DNA from: CAYMRB01 sp964392615
Lineage (GTDB): Bacteria; Planctomycetota; UBA8108
Assembly: GCA_964392615.1 (NCBI GenBank)
Contig: CAYMRB010000435.1
Span: forward strand, 1-8,462
Direction of reading: 5' to 3'
DNA length: 8,462 nucleotides
Both the position numbers and the translations under genes were made by a program. Shown in pieces: positions 1 to 5,684 of the stretch; position 1 is the first letter of the stretch; every line of letters starts with the position of its first letter. The notes beneath the pieces were generated by a model. The model was given only the letters and a program-made list of their open reading frames with translations. It was not told the origin of the DNA and searched no databases.

Positions 1-40
1 TCGGACTCCCCGTTGACCCGCTGACGCGTCGGCCGGGAGC

Positions 41-57
41 CGGGCCCCACCGGCCCG
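41..57. terminator. GC-rich stem-loop upstream of the first gene
   Basis: CGGGCC (41-46) and GGCCCG (52-57) form a 6-bp perfect stem around a CCACC loop. An alternative pairing, CGTCGG (27-32) with CCGACG (55-60), also exists. There is no T-run after it. It could end transcription of a gene lying to the left of the window, but the sequence is so GC-rich that chance stems are common. Confidence 0.25.
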
Positions 58-87
58 ACGTCCGTCTCTGCCTCCCGATGAGTTGGC

Positions 88-116
88 TTGGCGCGATCCC
101 CGCAGCGCCGTATCAT
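88..116 (+). promoter_or_regulatory. sigma70-like promoter for the 171-1244 gene
   Basis: TTGGCG (88-93, 4/6 to TTGACA) and TATCAT (111-116, 5/6 to TATAAT) are separated by exactly 17 bp. Transcription would begin near 123, giving a leader of about 48 nt before the ATG at 171. The element lies inside the reading-frame extension that begins at 78, which argues against 78 as the start codon. This is read by eye; planctomycete promoters are not well defined. Confidence 0.45.
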
Positions 117-170
117 CGGACGCGACCCGAACGATTGCCCGACCCGCCGACGGAGGCATCCCGGCAGCTC

Positions 171-1244
171 ATGAGATTTCGCGACACGACGATTCCCCTG
201 ACGCTCGTTGCCGTCTGCCTCGCGCCTTGTCTGGCGCGCGGCCAGGACATCGACAAGATCGTCGAGATCCTGACGCGCGAGCCGCCCGCGACGGCGGCGG
301 ACGGAACGGACGCCGCCAAGAAGGCCGTGAAGCCCGCTCGGAAGGCCGTGCCGATCTTCCTCCTGCGCGACAAGAGCCGCGTGACCGGCACGCCGCAGCT
401 CGAGCAGCTCTTGATCGACACGAAGTACGGAGAGCTCGCGATCCCGTTCGCTCAGCTGGCGCGCATCCGCTTCGCGATGCGCATCGATCCGAGCGTACAG
501 AAGCGTGCGAGCGAACTCATCAAGCTGCTCGGCGACGACGACTTCGACACGCGCGAGACGGCGATGGCGAACCTCCTCGCGATGGGCCCGGCCGTCATCG
601 AACTGCTGCGCGCCGCCGCGACGTCGGACGACGAGGAGCTTCAGAATCGGGCTGCACTCCTCGTCAGCGAACTCGAGGAGAAGCAGCGCAACGAGCAGTC
701 CGACGACGAGGCGAGCGCGCGCGTTCGGGGCACCGACGATGAGGTGCAGACCGACCGCATGACCGTTCGCGGCAGAGTCCTCAGCGAGCGCTTCACGATC
801 GACAGCAAGTACGGCCGACTCGAGATCGACGTCGCCGACCTCCTCGCGATCAACTTCAAGCCGACGGGCGAGTCGGAGAAGAGCGTCGACGTCGAGGCGA
901 CCTGCCAGCCGCCCGGCAGCTGGCTCGACACGAAGATCGACATCGAGAAGGGACAGCGCCTGCAGATTTTGGCTTCAGGCCAGACCTCGGTGCCGGACTG
1001 GGGCCTCTCGTCCGGTCCCGCCGGCAACACGCAATACTCCGGCAATACGTTCGGCGGCTTCCCGAACCTCTCGCTCGTCGGCAAGATCGGCAAGAAGGGC
1101 AAGCCGTTCCTCGTCGGCGCGAGCTACAAAGTGAAGAGCAAGGCGCGCGGTCGGCTACTCCTGGCGATCGTACCGTTCCAGTACGATCCCGGTCAAACGA
1201 GCGGCAAGTACATCGCCAAGATCCACACCGGCGCGATGCAGTAG
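171..1244 (+). CDS. secreted protein: HEAT-like segment between two 'TKYG' motifs, then a PA-IL-like domain
   Basis: 357 aa, function unknown, probably periplasmic or extracellular. The frame is open from 78, but the start at 171 is preferred: it begins directly with a signal peptide (residues 1 to about 24, MRFR then a hydrophobic run ending ARG/QD), has GGAGG at 152-156, and lies downstream of the promoter-like element. Order of parts: a Lys/Ala-rich linker (about 40-60); motif copy A (72-102, core IDTKYG); a HEAT-like helical stretch (about 112-173, beginning with a short GDDDF-type turn) of the kind frequent in planctomycete proteins; an acidic linker; motif copy B (200-230, core IDSKYG); and a C-terminal domain (about 238-357) that resembles PA-IL/LecA-like beta-sandwich domains (W251, GQRLQILASG, VGKIGKKGKPFLVG, DPGQTSGKY near the end). 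The PA-IL resemblance is by pattern; sugar or calcium binding is not shown. It is convergent with the peptidase gene, 14 bp away. Product and cleavage site are inferred. Confidence 0.85.
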   Translation: MRFRDTTIPLTLVAVCLAPCLARGQDIDKIVEILTREPPATAADGTDAAKKAVKPARKAVPIFLLRDKSRVTGTPQLEQLLIDTKYGELAIPFAQLARIRFAMRIDPSVQKRASELIKLLGDDDFDTRETAMANLLAMGPAVIELLRAAATSDDEELQNRAALLVSELEEKQRNEQSDDEASARVRGTDDEVQTDRMTVRGRVLSERFTIDSKYGRLEIDVADLLAINFKPTGESEKSVDVEATCQPPGSWLDTKIDIEKGQRLQILASGQTSVPDWGLSSGPAGNTQYSGNTFGGFPNLSLVGKIGKKGKPFLVGASYKVKSKARGRLLLAIVPFQYDPGQTSGKYIAKIHTGAMQ

Positions 1245-1245
1245 T

Positions 1246-1258
1246 CGCGAGACTCGCG
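1246..1258. terminator. short inverted repeat between convergent genes
   Basis: CGCGAGACTCGCG fills almost all of the 14 bp between the two stop codons and can fold as a 5-bp stem with a GAC loop on either strand. It is a candidate minimal bidirectional terminator, but it is short and has no T-run. Confidence 0.3.
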
Positions 1259-3211
1259 TCAGCTCACTTCGACGCCGTCGAGCCAGCGCTCGAACGCGTC
1301 GAACTCGTACTCACGACCGAGGAAGCTCGTGACGAGGTCGGCCGCATCGCGCACACCGCCTTGCGAGAGGATCGTCTCGCGATAGCGAGCCGCCGTCTGC
1401 GCGTCCATCCAGCCGCGCGCCTTGAAGACCTCGGCGAGGTCCTTCTCGATCACGAGAGACCACATGTACGTGTAGTACAGCGCCGAGTAGCCGTCGAGGT
1501 GACCGAAGCTGGCGATGAAGTGAGTGCCGTCGACGTACCGGAAGCGGCTGTAGTGGTTCTGCAGACCGATCTGGAATCTCTCCAGATCAACGCTCGCCGG
1601 ATCCTCCCGGTGACAACGCAGACTCAGCGAAGCGTAGTACATCTGCTGTCGCACCTGCAGCCCCTTGCCGAAGAAATCGGCGCGGCGCAGACGATCGACG
1701 AGATCGGCGGGGATCACCTCACCCGTCTCGTGGTGACGGGCGAATCGCTGCAGGACTTCCGCGTCCCACGCCCATTCCTCCATGAGCTGCGAGGGCACCT
1801 CGACGAAGTCCCACTCGGTACCCGTGCCGCTGAACTCGACCCAATCGTGATCGCGCGAGAACAGATGGTGCAGCAGGTGCCCGAACTCGTGGAAGAACGT
1901 CACGACATCGTCGTGATCGAGAAGCGCCGGCCCGTCGGACGTACGCGGGTTCTTGAAGTTGCAGATGAGCGCGGCGGCCGGAGTGCGCCGGCCTCGGACG
2001 CCGGAAACGAGCGGGAACATCGCCGCATGCTTGAACTTCCCGTCACGCGGGTGCATGTCCAGGTACACGCGGCCGACCTGGTGCCCGCCCTCCAGGACAT
2101 CGAGCACTTCGACGTCCTCATGCCACGCCGGTGCCGACGGCGCGGCGCGGAACTCGACGCCGAACATCTCGGACGCGATCTCGAAGATGCCGTTCTTCGT
2201 CGCTTCGTACGAGAAGTAGGGACGCAGGTCGCGCGAATCGACGCTGTACGACTCGGCCTTGATCAGCTCCTCGTAGCGCGTCTTTTCCCAATCGTGGACT
2301 TCTCCCGCGTCGGGGACGTCGTGACGCTTGCGCTCCAGCAGTTGATCGTACTCGCGGCGTGATCGACCGTCCGCGGCCTGGCTGACCCGTTCGATGAACT
2401 CGCCGATGTGGCTCGCCGTGCGCACCATCTTGTCCTCGGCCACGTAGTCCGCCCAATGCGGATAGCCGAGTAAGGTGGCGAGCTCATGGCGGCGCTCGAG
2501 AATCGACGCGAGGACCTTCATGTTCGGCGGATACCCGCGGCAACGAAACGCGCGATAGAGTTCCTCGCGCCGCACCCCGCTCTCGCCGTACTGCATGAAC
2601 GGGTTGTAGTCCGGATAGTCCGTCGTGATCCGAATCTTGCCGTTGTCGTCCGCGGGATGACTGCGGACGTAGTCGTCGGGCAAGCCGGCGAGCTCCTCGA
2701 CTCCGTCGAGCTCGATCGAGCGGACATCGGTGACGATGTTCCGCGAGAACTCCTGGCTCGAGCGAACGAGCTCCGCTCGAATCTCCCTGACGCGATCGCG
2801 AACCGCGTCGTCTCGGTCGACTCCGGCCCGGCGGAAGTCGCGCAGCATCCGTTCGACCAGACGCTTGCCGATCGCGTCCAGCCCCGAGGGGTCGCAGGAC
2901 TGGACCGCCTCGAAAAGATCGCGATTCAACCCCACTTCCGTGTCGAAGCGCGCGACCTCCTGCTCGCATTCCTCCGCCGCCTCGCGAACCGCCACATCGG
3001 GATGGACGCTGCGAACGATGGCAATCGAGCGGTACAGGACGCTCAGCCGGAGATAGAGGTCGTCCAGTTGGACGAGCACCTCGTCGGACGTGCGATCCGT
3101 GCCGGCGGCCAGAATCGCCTCCAACGCCTCGCGACAGGCCGCCAGGTCCGCCTGGGCTTCCGCGCGGAAGGACTCGGCCCCTTCTGGAGCGATCAACCGT
3201 AGCTCGGTCAC
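1259..3211 (-). CDS. M3-family zinc metallopeptidase (thimet oligopeptidase / oligopeptidase A-like)
   Basis: 650 aa from the GTG at 3211. It should cleave short peptides, probably in the cytoplasm, as no signal peptide is visible. The zinc motif HEFGHLLHH is at 441-449 (H441 and H445 ligands, E442 catalytic), and the third ligand is E471 in DFVEVPSQ, the same 30-residue spacing as in thimet oligopeptidase. The substrate-binding loop follows at 571-585 (HLDGYSALYYTYMWS), with Y575, Y579 and Y582 matching the conserved tyrosines of the family. The N-terminal 350 residues are the helical lobe. Length is normal for M3A enzymes. Start choice: the frame runs back to a GTG at 3295, but that codon sits only about 7 nt below a likely transcription start, whereas GTG 3211 has AGAGGAG at 3215-3221 and is followed by TELRLIAPEG, a plausible N-terminus. 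The family is very clear; the exact member (OpdA, Dcp or PepF) is not decided. Confidence 0.93.
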   Translation of the reverse strand: MTELRLIAPEGAESFRAEAQADLAACREALEAILAAGTDRTSDEVLVQLDDLYLRLSVLYRSIAIVRSVHPDVAVREAAEECEQEVARFDTEVGLNRDLFEAVQSCDPSGLDAIGKRLVERMLRDFRRAGVDRDDAVRDRVREIRAELVRSSQEFSRNIVTDVRSIELDGVEELAGLPDDYVRSHPADDNGKIRITTDYPDYNPFMQYGESGVRREELYRAFRCRGYPPNMKVLASILERRHELATLLGYPHWADYVAEDKMVRTASHIGEFIERVSQAADGRSRREYDQLLERKRHDVPDAGEVHDWEKTRYEELIKAESYSVDSRDLRPYFSYEATKNGIFEIASEMFGVEFRAAPSAPAWHEDVEVLDVLEGGHQVGRVYLDMHPRDGKFKHAAMFPLVSGVRGRRTPAAALICNFKNPRTSDGPALLDHDDVVTFFHEFGHLLHHLFSRDHDWVEFSGTGTEWDFVEVPSQLMEEWAWDAEVLQRFARHHETGEVIPADLVDRLRRADFFGKGLQVRQQMYYASLSLRCHREDPASVDLERFQIGLQNHYSRFRYVDGTHFIASFGHLDGYSALYYTYMWSLVIEKDLAEVFKARGWMDAQTAARYRETILSQGGVRDAADLVTSFLGREYEFDAFERWLDGVEVS

Positions 3212-3305
3212 GAACTCCTCTCGCGATGGGTCGGAGTGCTTCAGCTCGCAGCCGCCGCCGGACGCGAGGTGCCTGCATCTCGAGAATGCGAGCACTCAGG
3301 GCGGC

Positions 3306-3319
3306 CTCACTATAGGGAG
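3306..3319 (+). other. 14-bp match to positions -9 to +5 of the T7 phage promoter consensus
   Basis: CTCACTATAGGGAG matches the melting and initiation half of the T7 class III promoter without mismatch. The upstream recognition half (-17 to -10) is not matched: the bases there are AGGGCGGC. It lies in the divergent region between the peptidase and DinB genes and overlaps a host-type -10 on the opposite strand. A working T7-type promoter is unlikely; coincidence or a relic are the alternatives. Confidence 0.4.
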
Positions 3320-3337
3320 TCGACCGACGCGATTCCA
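3309..3337 (-). promoter_or_regulatory. sigma70-like promoter for the M3 peptidase
   Basis: On the minus strand TATAGT (3314-3309, 5/6 to TATAAT) is preceded by a 17-bp spacer and TGGAAT (3337-3332, only 3/6 to TTGACA). Transcription would start near 3302, leaving a leader of about 90 nt to the GTG at 3211. The -10 is good and the -35 weak. No comparable element was found for the plus-strand DinB gene. Confidence 0.4.
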
Positions 3338-3415
3338 GAAATCCCTGCGTTCCTGTGCCCAGCGGCGGCTTGTGGCCTTGCGCGCGAGGACGCCGACGGA
3401 GAGCATGGAGGAGCC

Positions 3416-3958
3416 ATGCGCTGCGCTCGAATCCAGAGGTTCGTCGATGACCTCGCCCGCCTCCTCGAAGACGTCGAGCAGCGCGTCCGCGACGGGTCGG
3501 ACGCGTCGCTTCATGACGTCCGCTCGCAGATCTCCGACTGGTCCGTCGCCGGCCACCTCCACCACATCAGCCTCGTCAACGGCGTCGCGCTGAGCAAGAC
3601 GCTCGAGCTGCTGACCGCGGGAAGCTGCCGCGCCGAAGGCCGCCCCTCGTGGATCGGCCGCATGGTCCTGCTATTCCGCCGGATTCCGCGCGGCCGCGGA
3701 CGCGCGCCGGAAGCGGTCCGCCCGGCGTCCAACGTATCGCGCGAGACGGCGTTGGCAGCGGCCGCGGACGTACGCCGCGCGCTCGCCGCCATCGCGGATC
3801 GGTCGCCCGACTTCGCCCGAGCCTCCGGACGGTCGTCGCACTTCGCCTTCGGCGCGCTCGACGCAGGACAGTGGCTGCTCTTCGCGCTGATCCACACTCG
3901 CCACCACTTCGCGATCATCCGCGACATCGAACGAGAACGAGACCACGACACACGATGA
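3416..3958 (+). CDS. DinB-superfamily (DUF1569-like) protein
   Basis: 180 aa. A probable four-helix-bundle metal-binding protein of the DinB/YfiT superfamily; many members are putative thiol-dependent transferases or hydrolases, and the substrate here is unknown. Visible signature: WSVAGHLHH near the N-terminus (H47, H50), SHFAFGALDAGQW in the third helix region (H142), and HTRHHFAII near the C-terminus (H160, H163, H164), giving the usual His triad for a divalent metal. RPSWIGR at 76-82 resembles the DUF1569 subgroup. The frame extends upstream to 3236, but the ATG at 3416 has GGAGGAG at 3407-3413 and begins just before the first helix. Its TGA overlaps the ATG of the next gene (ATGA at 3955-3958), so the two are translationally coupled. 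A cytoplasmic location is inferred from the lack of a signal peptide. Family call is good; biological role is not known. Confidence 0.8.
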   Translation: MRCARIQRFVDDLARLLEDVEQRVRDGSDASLHDVRSQISDWSVAGHLHHISLVNGVALSKTLELLTAGSCRAEGRPSWIGRMVLLFRRIPRGRGRAPEAVRPASNVSRETALAAAADVRRALAAIADRSPDFARASGRSSHFAFGALDAGQWLLFALIHTRHHFAIIRDIERERDHDTR

Positions 3959-4932
3959 GCACCGCCCCCGATCCCGCCGCCCTTCCCGACATTCCGGACA
4001 TCGATTCCGCCCGCGATCGCATCGACGGCGCGGCACACCACACGCCGCTTCTGAGCAGCCGCTACCTCTCCGAGCGATCGGGCGCGGAAGTCTGGCTCAA
4101 ATGCGAGAACCTGCAGCGTTCCGGATCGTTCAAGTTCCGCGGCGCCCTGAACGCGTGCCGCGCTGCCCGCGAGCGCGATGCGCTGCCGGAGGCCGGCGTG
4201 CTGACGTACTCGTCGGGCAACCACGGACAGGCCTTGGCACTCGCCGCGAGCACGGTCGACACGACGGCGACGGTCGTGGTCCCGGAGGACATCCCCGACG
4301 TCAAGCGCGCCGCGATCGAAGGGTACGGATCGCGCGTCGTCACGTGCGGCACGACGTCCACCGACCGATACGAGAAGGCGGTCGAAATCGCCGCAGAGAC
4401 CGGCGCGCTGATCGTACCGCCCTTCGATCACCCGGACATCATCGCCGGACAGGGCACCACCGGCCTCGAGATCATCGAGGAAATGCCGACCGCGGACGTC
4501 GTCCTCGTGCCCGTCGGTGGCGGCGGCCTGCTCGCCGGAATCTCCATCGCCGCCGCGGGGCGCAATCCCGGGACGCGCGTGTTCGGGGTCGAGCCGCACG
4601 ACGCGAACGGGATGGCGCTGTCCCTCGCGGCCGGCGAGATCGTATCGCTGTCGCGCGCGCCCCAGACCATCGCCGACGGTCTGCGGCCGATGGCTCCGGG
4701 CCGGCTGACGTTCGCCGCTGCGGATCAGTTCGTCGCCGGCATCCTCTGTGTCAGCGACGATGCGATCCGTGAAGCGCAGCAGCTCATCCTCGAACGAGCC
4801 AAGCTGCTGGTCGAGCCATCCGGCGCGGCCGGCGTCGCGGCGCTCCTCGAGCACGGCGATCAGCTCGCCGGACTGCGCACGGCCGTCGTGCTGACCGGCG
4901 GCAATATGCCCGTCCCTCGGCTCGCTCCGTGA
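3955..4932 (+). CDS. PLP-dependent serine/threonine dehydratase, serine racemase-like
   Basis: 325 aa, fold-type II PLP enzyme. It should deaminate L-threonine or L-serine (to 2-oxobutyrate or pyruvate) or racemise serine. Seen in the sequence: the PLP lysine K60 in SGSFKFRGA; SSGNHGQA (86-93), where S87 aligns with the re-face serine S84 of human serine racemase; the phosphate-binding loop GGGG (188-191); TIADGL (238-243); EPSGAA (287-292); and LTGGN (313-317). There is no C-terminal ACT domain, so it is not a feedback-inhibited biosynthetic IlvA. The SSGNHGQA motif and length favour the serine racemase / catabolic group over IlvA or TdcB. At the metal site E213 and A217 align with human E210 and A214, but G219 replaces D216. 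The start is fixed by the ATGA overlap with the DinB gene; the open frame back to 3649 is antisense-free overlap with that gene and is not used. Convergent with the methyltransferase, 34 bp away. Family certain, substrate uncertain. Confidence 0.9.
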   Translation: MSTAPDPAALPDIPDIDSARDRIDGAAHHTPLLSSRYLSERSGAEVWLKCENLQRSGSFKFRGALNACRAARERDALPEAGVLTYSSGNHGQALALAASTVDTTATVVVPEDIPDVKRAAIEGYGSRVVTCGTTSTDRYEKAVEIAAETGALIVPPFDHPDIIAGQGTTGLEIIEEMPTADVVLVPVGGGGLLAGISIAAAGRNPGTRVFGVEPHDANGMALSLAAGEIVSLSRAPQTIADGLRPMAPGRLTFAAADQFVAGILCVSDDAIREAQQLILERAKLLVEPSGAAGVAALLEHGDQLAGLRTAVVLTGGNMPVPRLAP

Positions 4933-4966
4933 CCCAGCGAAGCGGAGTCGAGCTGCCGCGAAGCGA

Positions 4967-5539
4967 TCAGCCCATGCCCGGAATTGCCAGCTGACGATAC
5001 TCCGGGGGCTCGCGCAGGACGACTCGCTCCGCGGTGCTCGCAGCCGTGCCGATCCACAGCCCCTCGAGCTCGAGCAAGAGCACCTTGTTCGTGAGACCGC
5101 CGGAGAAGCCGGTCAGTCGTCGATCCTTGCCGATCACGCGATGGCACGGAACGACGATGGGCACGGGGTTGCGCCCGACGGCCTGCCCCACCGCCCGCAC
5201 GCCCCGACGGCACCTTACCTTCGCGGCGACGTCCGCGTAGCTGAGCGTCTCGCCGTACGGGATCTTCGTCAGGGCTCGCCACACGCGGCGTTGGAACGGA
5301 GTCCCGACGAGATCGAGCGGCGTGGTGAACTCCAAGCGCTCACCAGCGAAGTAGCGATCGAGCTCGTCCATCGCGCGCGCGAGCATCTCGGCGGCAGCGG
5401 CGCTGCCGCGCGTCTCCTCCGCCGCAGCGTCCTGCGGACAAAACTCGATGGTGTGGAGCCCCGCGTCGGTCGCGACGACGCGCAGAGCTTGTCCGGCCAG
5501 AGCCTTCGGTCTCGAGGTGGTCACAGCAGGCTCGGTCAT
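4967..5539 (-). CDS. ogt: methylated-DNA--protein-cysteine S-methyltransferase (O6-alkylguanine-DNA alkyltransferase)
   Basis: 190 aa. A suicide repair protein that moves the alkyl group from O6-alkylguanine to its own cysteine. The acceptor is C132 in PCHRV (131-135). Other key residues keep the spacing of human MGMT (13 residues lower): Y101 (human Y114), the arginine finger R115 in RAVG (R128), N124 in RNPVPIVVPCHR (N137), H133 (H146) and E159 in the final ELEG helix (E172), with GFSGGL at 144-149. Only the methyltransferase part and a short N-terminal domain are present; there is no Ada-type AraC or methylphosphotriester domain. Start at 5539 is set by an excellent AGGAGGTG ribosome site; the frame extends to 5638 but the extra residues look non-coding. 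The stretch before R115 reads KVRCRRGV, so the usual Gly-x-Pro turn is lost. About 25 residues after the last family helix are unconserved. The symbol ogt is by type, not by orthology test. Confidence 0.93.
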   Translation of the reverse strand: MTEPAVTTSRPKALAGQALRVVATDAGLHTIEFCPQDAAAEETRGSAAAAEMLARAMDELDRYFAGERLEFTTPLDLVGTPFQRRVWRALTKIPYGETLSYADVAAKVRCRRGVRAVGQAVGRNPVPIVVPCHRVIGKDRRLTGFSGGLTNKVLLLELEGLWIGTAASTAERVVLREPPEYRQLAIPGMG

Positions 5540-5547
5540 GATACGAA

Positions 5548-5555
5548 CACCTCCT
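5548..5555 (-). promoter_or_regulatory. strong ribosome binding site of the methyltransferase gene
   Basis: AGGAGGTG on the minus strand, 8 nt before the ATG at 5539, is a near-perfect complement to the 16S 3' end. It fixes the start codon against the longer open frame reaching 5638. Confidence 0.8.
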
Positions 5556-5596
5556 GCGGCTGCTGGGTCGCCGAACGAAGAGCCTGGACGAAACGG

Positions 5597-5625
5597 TCGC
5601 CATCGCGCCGAATAGCGCATGGCGA
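5597..5625. promoter_or_regulatory. inverted repeat in the divergent methyltransferase/Nudix promoter region
   Basis: TCGCCAT (5597-5603) pairs with ATGGCGA (5619-5625), and the inner GCGC (5605-5608) with GCGC (5615-5618), leaving one bulged C at 5604 and a CGAATA centre. That is 11 paired positions in 29 bp. Its place between two divergent genes makes it a candidate operator or regulator site; a hairpin in the methyltransferase leader is the other reading. Confidence 0.45.
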
Positions 5626-5636
5626 CAGACCAGACC

Positions 5637-5666
5637 ATGACAGTCCGTTGAGAAAGGGCTGATAAG
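5637..5666 (+). promoter_or_regulatory. possible promoter of the Nudix gene
   Basis: ATGACA (5637-5642, 5/6 to TTGACA), an 18-bp spacer, then GATAAG (5661-5666, 4/6 to TATAAT). Transcription would begin near 5673, only about 12 nt before the ATG at 5685 and about 39 nt before the in-frame ATG at 5712. If real, it makes the upstream AAGGAG (5664-5669) part of the promoter and not a ribosome site. Confidence 0.3.
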
Positions 5667-5684
5667 GAGCGTAGCCGCTACCCG

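Noticed and set aside
1..24. Possible C-terminal end of an upstream gene (seven codons then TGA)
   Set aside because: Too short to judge; no repeat, motif or codon pattern supports it.
78..170. N-terminal extension of the first gene from ATG 78
   Set aside because: The extension precedes a proper signal peptide, contains a promoter-like element and is unlike coding sequence; ATG 171 explains everything.
1361..2362. 333-codon open frame on the plus strand
   Set aside because: It lies fully antisense to the M3 peptidase, whose zinc motif and substrate loop are unmistakable. The translation is Arg/Val/Glu-rich with no domain, as expected of a mirror frame in GC-rich DNA.
3306..3319. Functional T7-type phage promoter
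   Set aside because: The upstream recognition half is missing and no phage gene lies nearby; only the partial match is reported.
3511..4854. 447-codon open frame on the minus strand
   Set aside because: It is antisense to both the DinB and PLP-enzyme genes and has Arg/Gly/Asp-rich low-complexity sequence without recognisable motifs.
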